A stretch of DNA of 47,046 bases from Phialocephala subalpina (taxonomy: Eukaryota > Ascomycota > Leotiomycetes > Helotiales > Mollisiaceae): contig FJOG01000020.1 of NCBI GenBank assembly GCA_900073065.1, positions 1,219,344 through 1,266,389 on the forward strand. The letters run 5' to 3'. Below, piece by piece: positions 35,701 through 47,046 of the stretch. The notes below the pieces were generated by a model, which worked only from the letters and a program-made list of their open reading frames with translations, made no database searches and was not told the origin of the DNA. The position numbers were made by a program, and so were the translations under genes. How positions within the stretch are numbered: the stretch's first letter is position 1; each line of letters begins with the position of its first letter.

Positions 35701-38446
35701 AAGAAATAAAATAATAATTTTTTATTATCAAATTATAAAAGGTATTAAAAGAAAATAATTTATTAATAATCGTATAAAAAGAAATATAACTAATAATCAA
35801 ATATTATATATTGGCGCTATTTTAAATATTACTCGAAAAGGGAATAATATTATATTAATAGTAATATACAAAAATTATCCCATTAAAAAAGCTAAGTAAA
35901 AAAAATTATATAATTGCGAAATTATAAAGACTAATCTCCTTATTTGCAACTTTAGGCAAGATCTTGGAATTGGTAATCATTGAAAGAATTTTATATATAA
36001 TCGAAATATATAATTTACTTTCGATTAATTACTTCGGGATATATAAATAATATTTAATAGAATAAGCGTTTCTTTTCTTGTAAGAAGAGATTTATATAAT
36101 CTAAAAAAGCCATAAAATCGTAAATCTAATTAATTTCGATATCAAAAGAATATATAATAGAATATACAAAAAGCAATTATTATAAAAAATAAAAGTGTAA
36201 AATATATCGAAAAAATTATATTATTAAATAAAAGTTTTTTGTTTAGAATATATAGTATTAATTTAAGTAAATAATTAAATTTTCGAAACATGAAAATTAT
36301 TATAAATTGGATTATTATAAGGCTTATTTTTATTCCCAATCTTATTTCTTTTTTTCAATATAAATTTAATTTAACGATAAATTAATACGTATAAAAATAT
36401 TATAATTTTCGTAAACAATTTTATAATTTAAATTATAAGGTTTATAATATAAAATAATCGGGGAAATATAAAAGCAATTATTAATAGCTTTATAAAATGG
36501 GAAAAGAAAAATAATATAACTTTCGAAGTAAATAAAATAATAATTATTTATTTTATTCGCAAATTATATAAAATAAACGCTTAATTATTTACTATTAAAA
36601 AATAAGTTATTTAATCGAAAGAGCGCGTTAAAATCCTTGGCGTGATTATAAACACTAAATTTAAATATAAAAAGTATATAACGAGAATTACTTTTAAAGG
36701 ATTAAAGGTAATAATAAAATTTAAACGACTCAAAAAACTATTATTAATTATAATACGATAATTTTTTACGGTTATAATTACTCTAATAATAAATTATATT
36801 TTTAATATATAAATATATAAATATAAATATAAATTGATTATATTTATTAATAGAATTTAAAAGATAAAAATACAAGTAATTATAAGAATATTTATAATGG
36901 TTATTATAAGTATAATAAAAGCGAAGATAATTATTTTTATAATAAAGAATAAACTTTAAAAGAAAATTATTAAAATATAAATATATATATATATTTTGCT
37001 TGATATTAATTTATTGCGTAGGAATATATCCCGGATATAAAAATTCAAGAAATAATATCATTTGTTTTTTATTAGGTAATAGAAAAACTTAAAAATATTA
37101 CGATAAAAAAATGGAAACTATTTATTTATTCATATTATTATTATAAGAAAAGAGAATACAAATTATTACTAATAAGAAAATAATAAAATAATTAGATTTA
37201 AATCAAGTAATATATATTATTATAAATAGTTTAATACGAAATAATATAATTAAACTAAATATAATAATTAAAATATATAAGCAAATTAAAAATAATTTTA
37301 TAATCGAAATTCTTTCTTTTATTTTAGGTTTAAAAATAGAATAAAACTTATATATAATAGAATTAATAATAATAATTTATACTTTTTAGTAATTATTATA
37401 ATATAAATATTATAATATTATATTATTAATAAGAAACAAAGTAATTATTTTCGTATTTAAAAACCCGCAATAATAATTTAATTAAGAATATATTTGTAAT
37501 ATTTACGAATTTATTAATAAGCTTAAAAGAAAATATAATATAATTATAATTATATAATTATTAATAAACGAAAATAAGAAACTTTAAATATATATTAAAA
37601 AGAAAACCAAAAAAACTATATAATAAAATATAAAACTATAAATATTATTCTTTAAAATATAATCAATAATATTTAATATAATATATATTAAATAAAAGAT
37701 TATTAGAAGTTTACTAAAGAAAATCAAAAAACTATTTAAGAGAATTAATATAATATTATCGAGTAAATATACTCAAGAATTATATAATTAATTAATATAA
37801 AAAAAGTTAATATATTTATTTAATTAAAAATAAAAATAGTAAAATTAAACTCGTATTTATTTTCTATTAAAATTATATTATCAAATTAATATACTTATAA
37901 AAAAGTAAAAAAAATAATTAAATATTTCTTTTTTTAATACTAAAAATAAATTATATACCAAATAAAAATATTTTAGTATATAAAAATTTATAAGAATAAT
38001 ATTTTATTCTATTTAAAAAGAAAATTACTAATAAATAATAAGAATTAAACTTTTAATATAAAAATAATTTAAGCGATAATATAATTTGCGATAATTATAA
38101 ATTGGTTTAAAATTAATTTATAATAAAAAAATAATTAATAAAATTGATTTCTTTTAATTTCTTTTTCATTATTTAATATTAATTACTTCGCGTTATAAAT
38201 AAAAAGCATTACTTTAATTACTAAGAATAAGACGTTAAATACTTAAAGAATAACCTTCAAATTAATTTATTAATATTATTAATTTACGAGAATTTATAAA
38301 AATAAATTAAAAGAGAAAAACCAAAAATTAAAAACATTTAATATAAAGGATTTAAAGAGTTAAGAATTCACTTTAAGAAATATACTTGTATATTAGTAAT
38401 AGTTGCCTTATCGAGTTAATCGCCGGGCGTTAATAAATTGTATATA
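32738..38446 (+). mobile_element. Tad-like LINE, copy 2, near full length, RIP-mutated
   Basis: The start is set by homology to the 5' fragment of copy 1 (near GGATAACAAAAGAACTATAA) and the end by the shared tail GCGTTAATAAATTG. Around 36480-37330 one plus frame is readable through stops as the C-terminal part of a Tad-type ORF2: a Val-Lys-Ile-Leu-Gly-Val-Ile segment, a Leu-Lys-Arg-Leu-Lys-Lys-Leu segment, and the start of an RNase H domain. Earlier parts are too eroded to read. The tail continues after the nested gypsy element at 45044-45063 (TGTGTAATAATTCC, compared with TGTGTAATAGTTCC after copy 3). No autonomous activity is possible. Confidence 0.75.
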
Positions 38447-38638
38447 TATCACGACTTAATCTCGGCTCGAGACTAACCACGTAATCACGTGCTAGCGTAG
38501 GCGGTGTAGCGCGTAGAATAGTTAGATATTATCGAGGGCTTGTTTTCGAACTCCCTTTTTCTCCCTTAGTTTAATTTAGTCTTAATAAAACTAGCCTTCT
38601 AATAATATTCTTACGTTTAAGATTTTGGATTTGTGATA
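38447..38638 (+). repeat. 5' LTR of the gypsy element
   Basis: 192 bp, beginning TATCACGACTT and ending TTGTGATA. It is collinear with the 3' LTR at 44852-45043 without gaps; most differences are T or A here against C or G there. Confidence 0.92.
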
Positions 38639-39857
38639 TTAAATTAAATTCTATTTACTTCGTTATTACAAAGTAACTCAATAATATCGCATTCTTTTCA
38701 AACTTCTCGCACATATCGATTTCGACTTTAATTTTCGACTTTAATTTGCGCGTATAAAAACTAAAAAAAAACCTCGATTTGCGAGTCTACTCCGAGTATT
38801 AAAACTCGATCCTTTGAAGTAGTACTAAAGACTACACAAATATAATTGCGTAAGCGCTACACTAAAATATAAACTCCTCACGGAAAACACTCCCCTAAAG
38901 AAGTCACAAAGTGCGCATACTCGTAAAATAACTTCTTTATATTATAATACTTCCCACGATTACTACGATTACTATACTTCTTTAAATATAGCGAAAAACG
39001 CAATTTAATGCGCCGCGGAAAAGAATACGCAAATATTATCAAAAGTTTTAACTTCGGCCGATCTTTAAAATCTCTTCGATCAACTCACTCTTTCTACGCG
39101 TACGTATCGACTCTTTATCCTTCTTAATAAACTTCTCGACTAATTGGAAAACGATTTCGGAGATATAAATAGCCTCGATAATTAAAAGGAGAATTTAAAT
39201 TACAAAATTACTACTTTCGAAGAATTCCGAAATTTATACGAGAATAACGTCGAACGCATTTATCAAATAGTGATTTTAATAAGCTTTAAACGCGATATTT
39301 ACCGCGAGAAGCTTACTAAATACTAAGGAAAGCTTATAGTAATCGAGCAAAAGATAAAGCTTAAAAATCAATAAATCGAGGATCTAAAAAAACAAATATA
39401 AACTCTAATAATCGAGAAAAATACTTCCTTTTAAACCTCGGCTCTCGATTTTCACACACTTCTTTTACTTTATATTCGATTATCCCGCTCGCTATCTTAA
39501 GAGCTTTTACGATTTAAATCGGTCGAATTTACTTTCTTTCATCGAAATAAAAAGTCTATAAAGTACTTTAATCCCTTTATACTTAAAAACAACGCTAAAA
39601 ACAAAGTCGGAATTACTTTCGAGTTTTAAAACAAGTAAATTAAAATTAAACTTTTAATTAATATAAACTATTTCGAATCAAAATTAATTCGAATAAATTA
39701 TATTTTTAATCGGATTAAAGGAGATACTTAATAATACCTCGATTCTCGCTATCTTAATTAAAAGCTAATTAATTTCACTTTTACGAAAAAAATAATCTAA
39801 TATTTTGCGAATATCTATAAAGATCTAAACAAAGTAAAGAACGCGAAAAACGAGTAG

Positions 39858-40007
39858 TGTGGCAGGGCAGAATGGCAGGGCGGTATATCACGTGGTCTAG
39901 TGAGGATATATTAAGAGATTTGGCATCTTATATTCTTAGTTCTTTAGGCAGCTTTCTACGTGGTTCGCAGACACTAGAATTGACTCTAAGAGGTTTACCC
40001 CTCCACA
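39858..40007 (+). mobile_element. Solo LTR inserted in the gypsy element, not RIP-mutated
   Basis: A 150-bp segment of normal composition begins TGTGGCAGGGCAG and ends CCCCTCCACA, flanked by GTAG on both sides (39854-39857, 40008-40011; AGTAG if one A is shared). It contains GATATATTAAG as a TATA candidate. TG...CA ends, size and flanking duplication fit a solo LTR of another family. CA and TG are abundant, unlike the surrounding host element. Confidence 0.8.
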
Positions 40008-43000
40008 GTAGTCTACGTTAACTATAGAATACTTAGAGAGCTTTGCGGAGTTTTATACTCGATTCTTAAAAGTAATCAATACCGTAAAGATTACTAAATT
40101 CGAGTATATTAATACTTTACAACGCAAAATCACTCTCTCCCTCTAAAAAACTATACTCTCCGTTAAAAGAACCTACAAAACTTATACGGAGCTCTCTATT
40201 TACTTTAATACTCTCGATTAAAGAATAATTCGTATCTCTAAACTAAATATTAAAATAGCCGCTATAAAAATCACAAATAAGAAGCCGGTTTTTCTTTCTT
40301 TATAAACTTACGATTACAACTTTAATTCGAGTATTTACTTTAAGAATAATTCTTCGAATGCTTAATTAAACCGCTACTCGAGAACTCTTATTAACTCGAA
40401 TTCTTTTAAAACTTTTTACGATCCGAAGACTTTCGATAAAAACCGTTTCTCGAAGAAGAATAACGGCGAGACTTGCGAGTATTATTATTATTATAATATT
40501 AACTATTTAATTATTTAATGTTTATATTATACGCCTATAAATACGACTTAAATTGCGATAGTAATTATACATAAGAAATATAAAGAAAAAGCAAAAGAAG
40601 AAAATAGTTTTATTGATTTCGGCGAGGAGAAAAAAAAGACGAATTAGAAAACGCGAACGTTTAAAGAAAGTCTCCTTTTTTAAACGGCGATTTAATATCG
40701 AGATTAGCGAAATAAATTTAAACTAATTAATCGGTAGAGATTTTTTTATATTCTCGTGTACGATTAATTGCAATAAAATTAGTATAAATATTATCTTTTT
40801 ATTTAATATCGGAGTTAACGCTTTTTTTCTCGTTAATATTACTTTTATAAAATTATATTCTATTTATTTGAGTATTCCAAAGAAAAAACTCCTACGTTTA
40901 ATTCGTATTAAAAGATTTAATAGTAATATTACTCAAAAGATCTTCGAATATATTAAATTTAATTTTCATATCGATAAACGAATAATCAAAAATATTTCTA
41001 TATTTATTATTAAACTCGGCGGATATAATCTAATTTTTAAATAGTTTTTTTTCGAGAAATTAAATATTTTACCGCGTTATAAAACTCGATAATTAATTTA
41101 ACTATAAAATATATTAATAAAATATAATTAGTAGAAGATTATTACTTCGAATCGAGATAATTTTATTCGATACCGCGAATTGGTTTATTAATAAAATATT
41201 AAATAGCGAGATCGTTTAATAGATTAATAAAATCTTTTTAAAGTTTATTCCTCTTGTAAATTTACTTTTAAACTTTTCTAATAATCGAAGAACTAGCGAA
41301 TCGATTAAAACTCAAATTATAAGAAAATGAATATTTTTTTATAAAGAAAAAAGATTTAATTATATATTTTATTACTACGAAAAAAAAAAAGGTTTCGCGA
41401 GCTCGGATAAATAAAAACCGTCGATTAATATTAATTATATTTTAGTAGAAGTATATAAATTGAATGCGTAATAAAAAGAAAATAAGCTCTTTTTAATGAC
41501 TCTCGATAAATTAAACCGATTAATCGAAGACCGTTAAAACGAGAATATTACGTATATTGCGAGCTTTAAAAATATTTTTTCTTTTTCGAGCGAATAATAA
41601 TTTTATGAGTTTAAGATTAAATAATTAAAACGAGTATTATTTCGAGTATATAAAGATTATATATTTACTTTTTCGAAGATCGAATTAAACGTTTTTTCTT
41701 TTTATCGCTTATATAATTATAAAATTAAATTAAATAAAAAATATATTGAGAGTAAAATTAAATATATTCTTTTATAAAAAAAAGTCTATCGAAAAACTCG
41801 AGAAAATTTATCGATTTTTGCGAAAAAACTTTAATAAAAGTTTTATTACTTTAAATTACGTATTATTTGTTTTTTTGGTTTTTTTCGTTAAAAAAATTAA
41901 TAAGTTTTTTTGATTTTGCGTTAATTATTAAAAATTAAATAACTTTACTCGAAAAAATAAGTATTTAATTTTATTAATCGATAAGACTTTCGTTTACTTT
42001 TTTTAAATAAAGATTTTTATTAAACTCGATATTCGATAAACTTTTAATCGAATTCGAATCTATTTAAACTCCGAAGAATTAATTACTTTTCGAACTCGCT
42101 ACGGATTTTATAAATCGAGAATTTTTTTATTCGGATTTAATAATAGTTCGACTACTTTTTAATAGTATATAAACGATATTTTCTTCGAGTACTTCGATAA
42201 CTTTTATACTACATATTTCGATGATATTTTTATTTACTTTTAAGATCTTTTTAAATACGAGATATATATAAAGAAAGTTTTAAACCATTTTCGTGATACG
42301 AGTTTATAAGCGGATATTAAGAAATCGGAGTTTAATATAACTCGGACCGAGTTTTTAGGCTATATTATCTCTATAAAAGGGATTATAATTAATTTAAAAA
42401 AGGTCGAAATAATCAAAAATTAGAAAGAGTTAAAAACGATCCACGGGGTTTAATCGTTCTTAGGATTTTGCAATTTTTACTGCAGATTTATCGCTAAATA
42501 CGATCGAATATATAAACTCTTTTATTAATTTACGAATAAAAGATTTAAATGGAAATGGACGTAAAAATACTAAAATGCGTTTAACGCTTTTAAAAAATGT
42601 ATTTTCTCGATACTTATTTTATATTATTATTACGCTAATTAAGAAACTATAATAAAAATTAACGCTTCGAATAGAATTCTCGCGAGCGTTATCTCTTAAA
42701 AGAATTTAAAGGATAAATTATAATATTCGCTTATTTTTTTTAAAAATTTATATAATTAATAGAATTAAATTACGATATTCACGATAAAGAAATACTAGTT
42801 ATCGTTCGCGCTTTAAAGAAATAGCGTTTCGAGTTACAAGGGATTTAAATAAATAATTCTTTTTTAATTTACTTAGATTATTATACTCTCGAGTATTTTA
42901 TATTTATAAAAATACTTTTCGAAAAATAAGTTTAATAATTTGAGCTTTTCTCTCGATATAACTTCAAGTTAATATATCGAGCGAGAAAGCTTAATAAAAA

Positions 43001-44851
43001 AATAAATACATTAATTCGACGAGAGGAGAATATATCGATAATTAAAGAAGCGATCCGTTTTTATTATATAAAGACTCTTTTGCTTTAATCGAGACTCGAT
43101 TTCGAGATTATCGAAGAACTTTAATTATCTTCGATCGAATTAGTTTTCGAGAGTATTAAAGAGGAGTATATTAATTTAGAGTTGATTTATAAAGTCCTCG
43201 AGGATAATAAGACTACGGAAAAGCTCGAAGACTATCGAACTTTTGCTCGTACAAAAGAGAAAAATACTTGGCAATTTCGAGACAATTTATTACTTCGATT
43301 AAAGAAGCTCGTAGTTACCGAAAGTATAATAACTCTAATGATACTTTTTTGGATTGCGTTTATCCGCGAAGTTCACGAGAAACTTTTTATCGGCTATTTC
43401 GGATAAAGTAAATTTAAGTAATTCCTTCGAGCTTGCTATTATTAGAAAAAATTACTAAGAGACGTAAATTGGTATTATAATAATTATTATATATGTAAAA
43501 GAATTAAACGTTTTCGAGATAAAACGTTTAATTTCTTATAATAACTCCCGATTTTTAATCGCTCGTAATAATACGTTACTATTGATTTTAAGAAATATTC
43601 GAAATCGAAAAGTAAAAATAATATAATAGTAATTATTATCGATCGATTATATAAACGGTTTATCTCGATTTCGATTAAAGATATTATTACGGCCAAATAA
43701 TTAGTATTACTCTTTTTAATTCACATTATACGCTATATCGGCATTTTAGACTCGATTATATTTAATCGAAGTCTTTAATTCGATTCGGATTTTTAGAAGG
43801 AGTTTTGCATTCGATTAAAAATTAAAAATTAGCTTTTAATTGCAAATTACTCGCAAATTAACGATTAAACGGAGATTATTAATTAATACTTCGATTAACG
43901 TTTTCGCTTATATATTAATTTTTATTAAGACGATTAAAACGAATAGATTATTATTTTTGACTTTTAATAAGTTTCTTTATAGTACGAGATTATCGGATAA
44001 TCTTTATTCTTTATTAAACGAGGTTATAAGACTCGAATATCTTTCGATTAATAAATACTCGTTGAGTATATTACGCTTAAAAAGAGGTTAAATCGAGAAA
44101 AAGTTAAAGTTTTTATTATCCGTTTATACGAATCCGTAGTCGTTATTTAAAATAATATGCGGAGATTATAAAAGAAATATACTCGATAAGCGAATAAAAG
44201 AAGACGAGAATCGAATTAGATTGTAAACGATTAAGTATACGTAAGTAACTCGGTATAAAAAGCCTTTCGATCGAGTCGAAAGTTCTCGAATTAAACCGCG
44301 GGTCCTTTTAAAGTTCTCGAAATAGTTAGTACTTTTTATAAACTCGATTTATTTAAATATTTTAATTAAATCTACTTTGTTTTTTACGTAAGTAAACTTC
44401 GAAAGGCAATAATAAATCCTTTTTTCGGACAAATTAATAAAGAACTCGAAGGAGAAGATATCGATAGAAGAATCGAGTACGAAGTAAAAAAGATTATAAC
44501 TACGAGATTATATTACTGCAAATTGCAATATAAAGTAAAGTGGAAAAGTTGCGATAAAAATTCGACGTAATATACGGCCTTTTTTTTAATTATAGTCTTT
44601 TAACTTTATAGAAGTTTTATAACGCTTACTTTAATTTTTCGAGACCGCTAAAGAACCTCGATTATTAGTTATAATGTGCTAAGTAAGAGATCTCGTTGGA
44701 GGTTAGACCAAATAATGGGAAATTTATAAGGTGATTTAAATATAAAGTAAAATTTTTCTATAAATATTAAAATTATATAAGATATGAGGGTTTACTACGG
44801 AGAGAGGTCAATTTAAGCTTAGGGATAAGCTTATTCCGGAGGGGGGAGTAA

Positions 44852-45043
44852 TGTCACGGCTTAGTCTCGGCTCGAGACTAACTACGTGATCACGTGCTAA
44901 CGTAAGCGGTGTAGCGCGTAGAATAGCTAGATATTATCGAGGGCTTGCCCTCGAACTCCCTCTTTCTCCCTTAGTTTAGTTTGGTCTTAATAGAACTAGC
45001 CTTCTAGTAATACTCTTGCGTCTAGGACTTTGGATTCGTGATA
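44852..45043 (+). repeat. 3' LTR of the gypsy element
   Basis: 192 bp, beginning TGTCACGGC and ending TTCGTGATA, preceded by the polypurine tract GGAGGGGGGAG at about 44838-44848. It is less mutated than the 5' LTR. Confidence 0.92.
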
Positions 45044-45099
45044 ATATATGTGTAATAATTCCTCGATTTAATGCGAATCAACTGTAGATAAATCAGGAT

Positions 45100-45400
45100 A
45101 ACTAATCTATTATACTCGATTTCACCCATTATCACCTCGTGTTATAGAGAGCAAACACCGCTTCAGCCGCCGAAGATAGGACGTTAAACACTTGGAGAAT
45201 AGCCTTCAAGCTAATCTACTTATAATGTTACTAATCCATGAGAAACCGAAGACAAATAGCAATTAAAGGAATATAAGCTATATATAGAGGTTTATATGGG
45301 CTTGAAAGAGATCAGGATCCGTTGTAGGAAATGTAGTAGTAGAGTAGTGATAGTGGCCCTTTCGGCTCAGCCGCCGGGCGTTAATAAATTGTGTGTAATA
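45100..45400 (+). mobile_element. Tad-like LINE, copy 3, 5'-truncated and little mutated
   Basis: This is homologous to the 3' end of copy 2 (about 38165-38446), including GACGTTAAACACTT, CCTTCAAGCTAATCTACTTA and the tail CGCCGGGCGTTAATAAATTG. It retains C and G where copies 1 and 2 have T and A, so it is close to the unmutated sequence. The 5' boundary is approximate. Only the 3' untranslated end is present. Confidence 0.7.
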
Positions 45401-45499
45401 GTTCCAGTAAGACGAAATGGGGCTTTGGCGTGCGAGGAAGAGGGGCGCTTATCCTTTGATCCGCGAGATCGATAAGATTTCTGATTAAAGCACACAAGT

Positions 45500-45935
45500 T
45501 GGTGGGGCAAACACGCTCGTACGGAGATTTTGGGCTTCTATGAACTCACATATTAGCACGATAATCATGGGTAGTACGGGAATTTGGGCTACCATCAGAA
45601 TTAAGGCTAGTAGAAGCTCATAAGGTAATGGAAGTATACGGGCTCGTGCGAGATTTTGAGCTTCTACGAGTTTATATGCTAGCACGAGAATTAATGCTAG
45701 TACAAGTTCGTATTCAACTACTAAGTTATTTTGTTGTGATTAGTCTTTTTTTTTTGGCTTGGGTGTGTAGGTTCTAAGAACCCATATGCTCCTAAGAGTA
45801 GCAGGTTTCCTGGGAGGAAAGCTTCTAGGAACGCGTTAGCTTCTAAGAGCTTTACTCTTGGGAGCCCGTGGGCTCTTGGAATCGTTATGACTCCCAGGAG
45901 AAAAGATTCCGGGAGTAATCTAGCTCTCGGGATAA
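45500..45935. repeat. Degenerate 18-bp satellite
   Basis: From 45518 the sequence divides into 18-bp units at 45518, 45536, 45554, 45572, 45590, 45608, 45626, 45644, 45662, 45680 and 45698. Typical units are TAGCACGAGAATTAATGC and TTCTACGAGTTTATATGC. Units 126 bp apart (seven steps) are the most alike, for example 45518 and 45644. After a gap (45716-45770), a second series with steps of 14-18 bp runs to about 45935 with near-palindromic cores such as CTCCTAAGAG and CTCCCAGGAG. The minus frames 45485-45685 and 45721-45939 are products of this periodicity and are not called as genes. Confidence 0.8.
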
Positions 45936-47046
45936 CCATAGTTGAAATACGATTAATTGATTGGTTTATAGGCTGTCCCAGCCGCCCTTGGGCGGCTATG
46001 CAGCGTACAACTATAAATACAGATGTTCTCCTCTCCTAGCTTTCAGAAAATAAGCCGTTCCTAGTCAGAATTGCTTCCCCTTCTACTGACAAATGAAAAC
46101 CCCTATACTGATAGGAAATACGATTTGTAGGAGGAGGCCATCTCTCGATAGGGTTAAAATGCCGATTATAAAGGTTATCTGTCGTTCGAGAAGGTAAACA
46201 TCGTCGATACGGCAGTCTCCTCCGTCCATATATAGCGACTATGCTTGTGATTATCTGTGCTATGATCTCACTTGCTGCTGAGACTCGCCTACTGGAGTGT
46301 CCGTGACAACGTCCTCGAGTCAAGGGCTGTTTTGATCGCGCAACCTCGGACAGTGCTCACACGAGGTACGTATGCGCTTCCTTTTGTTTGATAGACGTCC
46401 ATCTATGCCTGCAAACATACCGTCGTACTAGATGTACCTCGCAACGACATTCGAGGTGATAGGATAGTGTGGTGCGGTGGCGAAGATGCTGGAGAGCGGG
46501 GAAGAGAGAGAGGCGACGACGACCATGAATGAGGCGATTACAGTACAAAACAAAACAAGTAAACTCGCAACCCCAATCAAAAAAGGAAGGATAGATCACA
46601 CTTAACCTCCAAGCCGAGCCAAATGCTAGTTTCAGAACAAGTACAGACATGGAAGCAATTAATAACATAGAAATATAAAGCCAAAAATAGCTCTAGCCGT
46701 TAGCGGCTATTATATAGTACATATAAACAGTTGCCAATTATTATTTCTTTCTTGTATTATTAGACAAGCTTAGCGCCTTCAAGCATCTAGCCACGAATAA
46801 TCAAATGTGTCTCATTATTTTAGTTAACAAGAAATTCCCAAAAGAACAAGCAAACCGGTATTAGGAATGGAAAAAGGTGGGAAAGGAAAGGAGAAGGAAA
46901 TTTCTGCAGAAGGTTCTATTATGCCTTCGATTGGTGGTCAACGAGGATTAGCATGGAGCATCATAATAAACGGATTAGCACCCCGAGGAAAGCATACCAC
47001 TACGTTACCCATTTGAATTATCTCTATTGCTTAAGAAGGAAATAAT
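45936..47046. other. Unassigned DNA to window end
   Basis: The composition is normal. Two minus frames (46323-46036, 95 codons; 46668-46357, 103 codons with a hydrophobic start Met-Leu-Leu-Ile-Ala-Ser-Met-Ser-Val-Leu-Val-Leu) could encode small proteins, but neither has a recognised domain or splice support. A TATA-like CTATAAATAC lies at about 46010-46020. No repeat ends are seen. Confidence 0.35.

Larger units (their letters stand above)
38447..45043 (+). mobile_element. Ty3/gypsy chromovirus LTR retrotransposon, RIP-mutated
   Basis: Two 192-bp LTRs flank 6.2 kb of internal DNA, with a 5-bp target duplication ATATA (38442-38446 and 45044-45048). Pol order is readable through stops in the plus strand. 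Reverse transcriptase has Tyr-Phe-Asp-Asp at 42214-42225 (canonical YxDD) and Phe-Leu-Gly-Tyr-Ile-Ile-Ser downstream. RNase H follows (about 42640-43000), then the pre-integrase zinc region around 43360-43500 with His-Glu-Lys-Leu-Phe-Ile-Gly-Tyr-Phe-Gly, integrase, and a C-terminal chromodomain (about 44455-44580: Tyr-Lys-Val-Lys-Trp-Lys). RT-RNaseH-INT order with a chromodomain identifies the chromovirus branch. The element is nested in the LINE tail. Internal frames such as 43182-43406 and 43840-44091 are surviving pieces of pol, not separate genes. Confidence 0.92.

Noticed and set aside
43182..44091. Frames 43182-43406 and 43840-44091 as separate genes
   Set aside because: They are surviving segments of the gypsy polyprotein (pre-integrase and integrase region).
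22440..44800. AT-rich DNA as mitochondrial sequence or a centromere
   Set aside because: It contains RIP-mutated nuclear transposons and an NLR gene, retains frequent CG, and shows no mitochondrial genes; a centromere cannot be judged from sequence alone.
45721..45939. Minus 72-codon frame as a leucine-rich small protein
   Set aside because: The reading frame is produced by the short-period satellite; unit length varies from 14 to 18 bp, so no protein repeat is conserved.

Overview
The window looks like nuclear DNA of a filamentous ascomycete (Pezizomycotina). The evidence is short GT-AG introns of about 45-66 nt with CTAAC-like branch points, a Clr5-domain protein, HET and NACHT incompatibility/NLR genes, a NIK1-type (group III) hybrid histidine kinase, and a Tad-like LINE plus a chromodomain Ty3/gypsy element. 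Much of the sequence has been through repeat-induced point mutation (RIP): large blocks are AT-saturated, CA and TG dinucleotides are nearly gone, CG persists, and nonsense codons are mostly explained by CAA/CAG to TAA/TAG or TGG to TAG. I cannot name the species.

Layout. 1-1941 is an internally shortened, RIP-mutated LTR element cut by the window edge, followed by unassigned RIP-affected DNA. A direct repeat at 3316-3706, with a second copy at 21246-21597, brackets a roughly 17.5-kb island of more normal composition. The island holds intact genes: a 689-aa Clr5-TPR protein on the minus strand (4502-6673), a 123-aa hypothetical protein (7573-7993), a four-exon 677-aa AAA+ ATPase (8603-10792), and a BIR-like protein (12857-13537). 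It also holds many broken genes: a truncated HET-NACHT gene (11300-12408), a multiply frameshifted hypothetical gene (13455-14570), a small gene split by an 839-bp TIR element with an 8-bp target duplication (15083-16226), and a lightly RIP-mutated copy of a NIK1-like osmosensing histidine kinase (16828-20614). A fragment resembling the N-terminal domain of AreA-type nitrogen regulators follows at 21600-22035.

22.0-45.0 kb is mostly RIP-degraded DNA. It contains an eroded ORF with a well-preserved 15-bp minisatellite (23633-24600), a Tad-like LINE with an internal deletion on the minus strand (25986-27415), and an NLR pseudogene with PNP, NACHT and ankyrin domains on the minus strand (28070-32130). 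A long LINE copy on the plus strand follows (32738-38446). A Ty3/gypsy chromovirus with two 192-bp LTRs and a 5-bp target duplication (38447-45043) is nested in that LINE's tail, and it in turn contains an un-mutated 150-bp solo LTR (39858-40007). The right end has a little-mutated LINE 3' fragment (45100-45400) and a degenerate 18-bp satellite with a 126-bp higher-order period (45500-45935). No gene is recognised after that.

Taken together this is an accessory, transposon-rich chromosomal segment. Self/non-self recognition genes (HET-NACHT, PNP-NACHT-ANK) and a duplicated signalling gene have been captured and then inactivated by RIP, indels and insertion, while a few single-copy genes remain intact. 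There is no sign of operons, CRISPR or bacterial signals, and I could not identify tRNA or rRNA genes.
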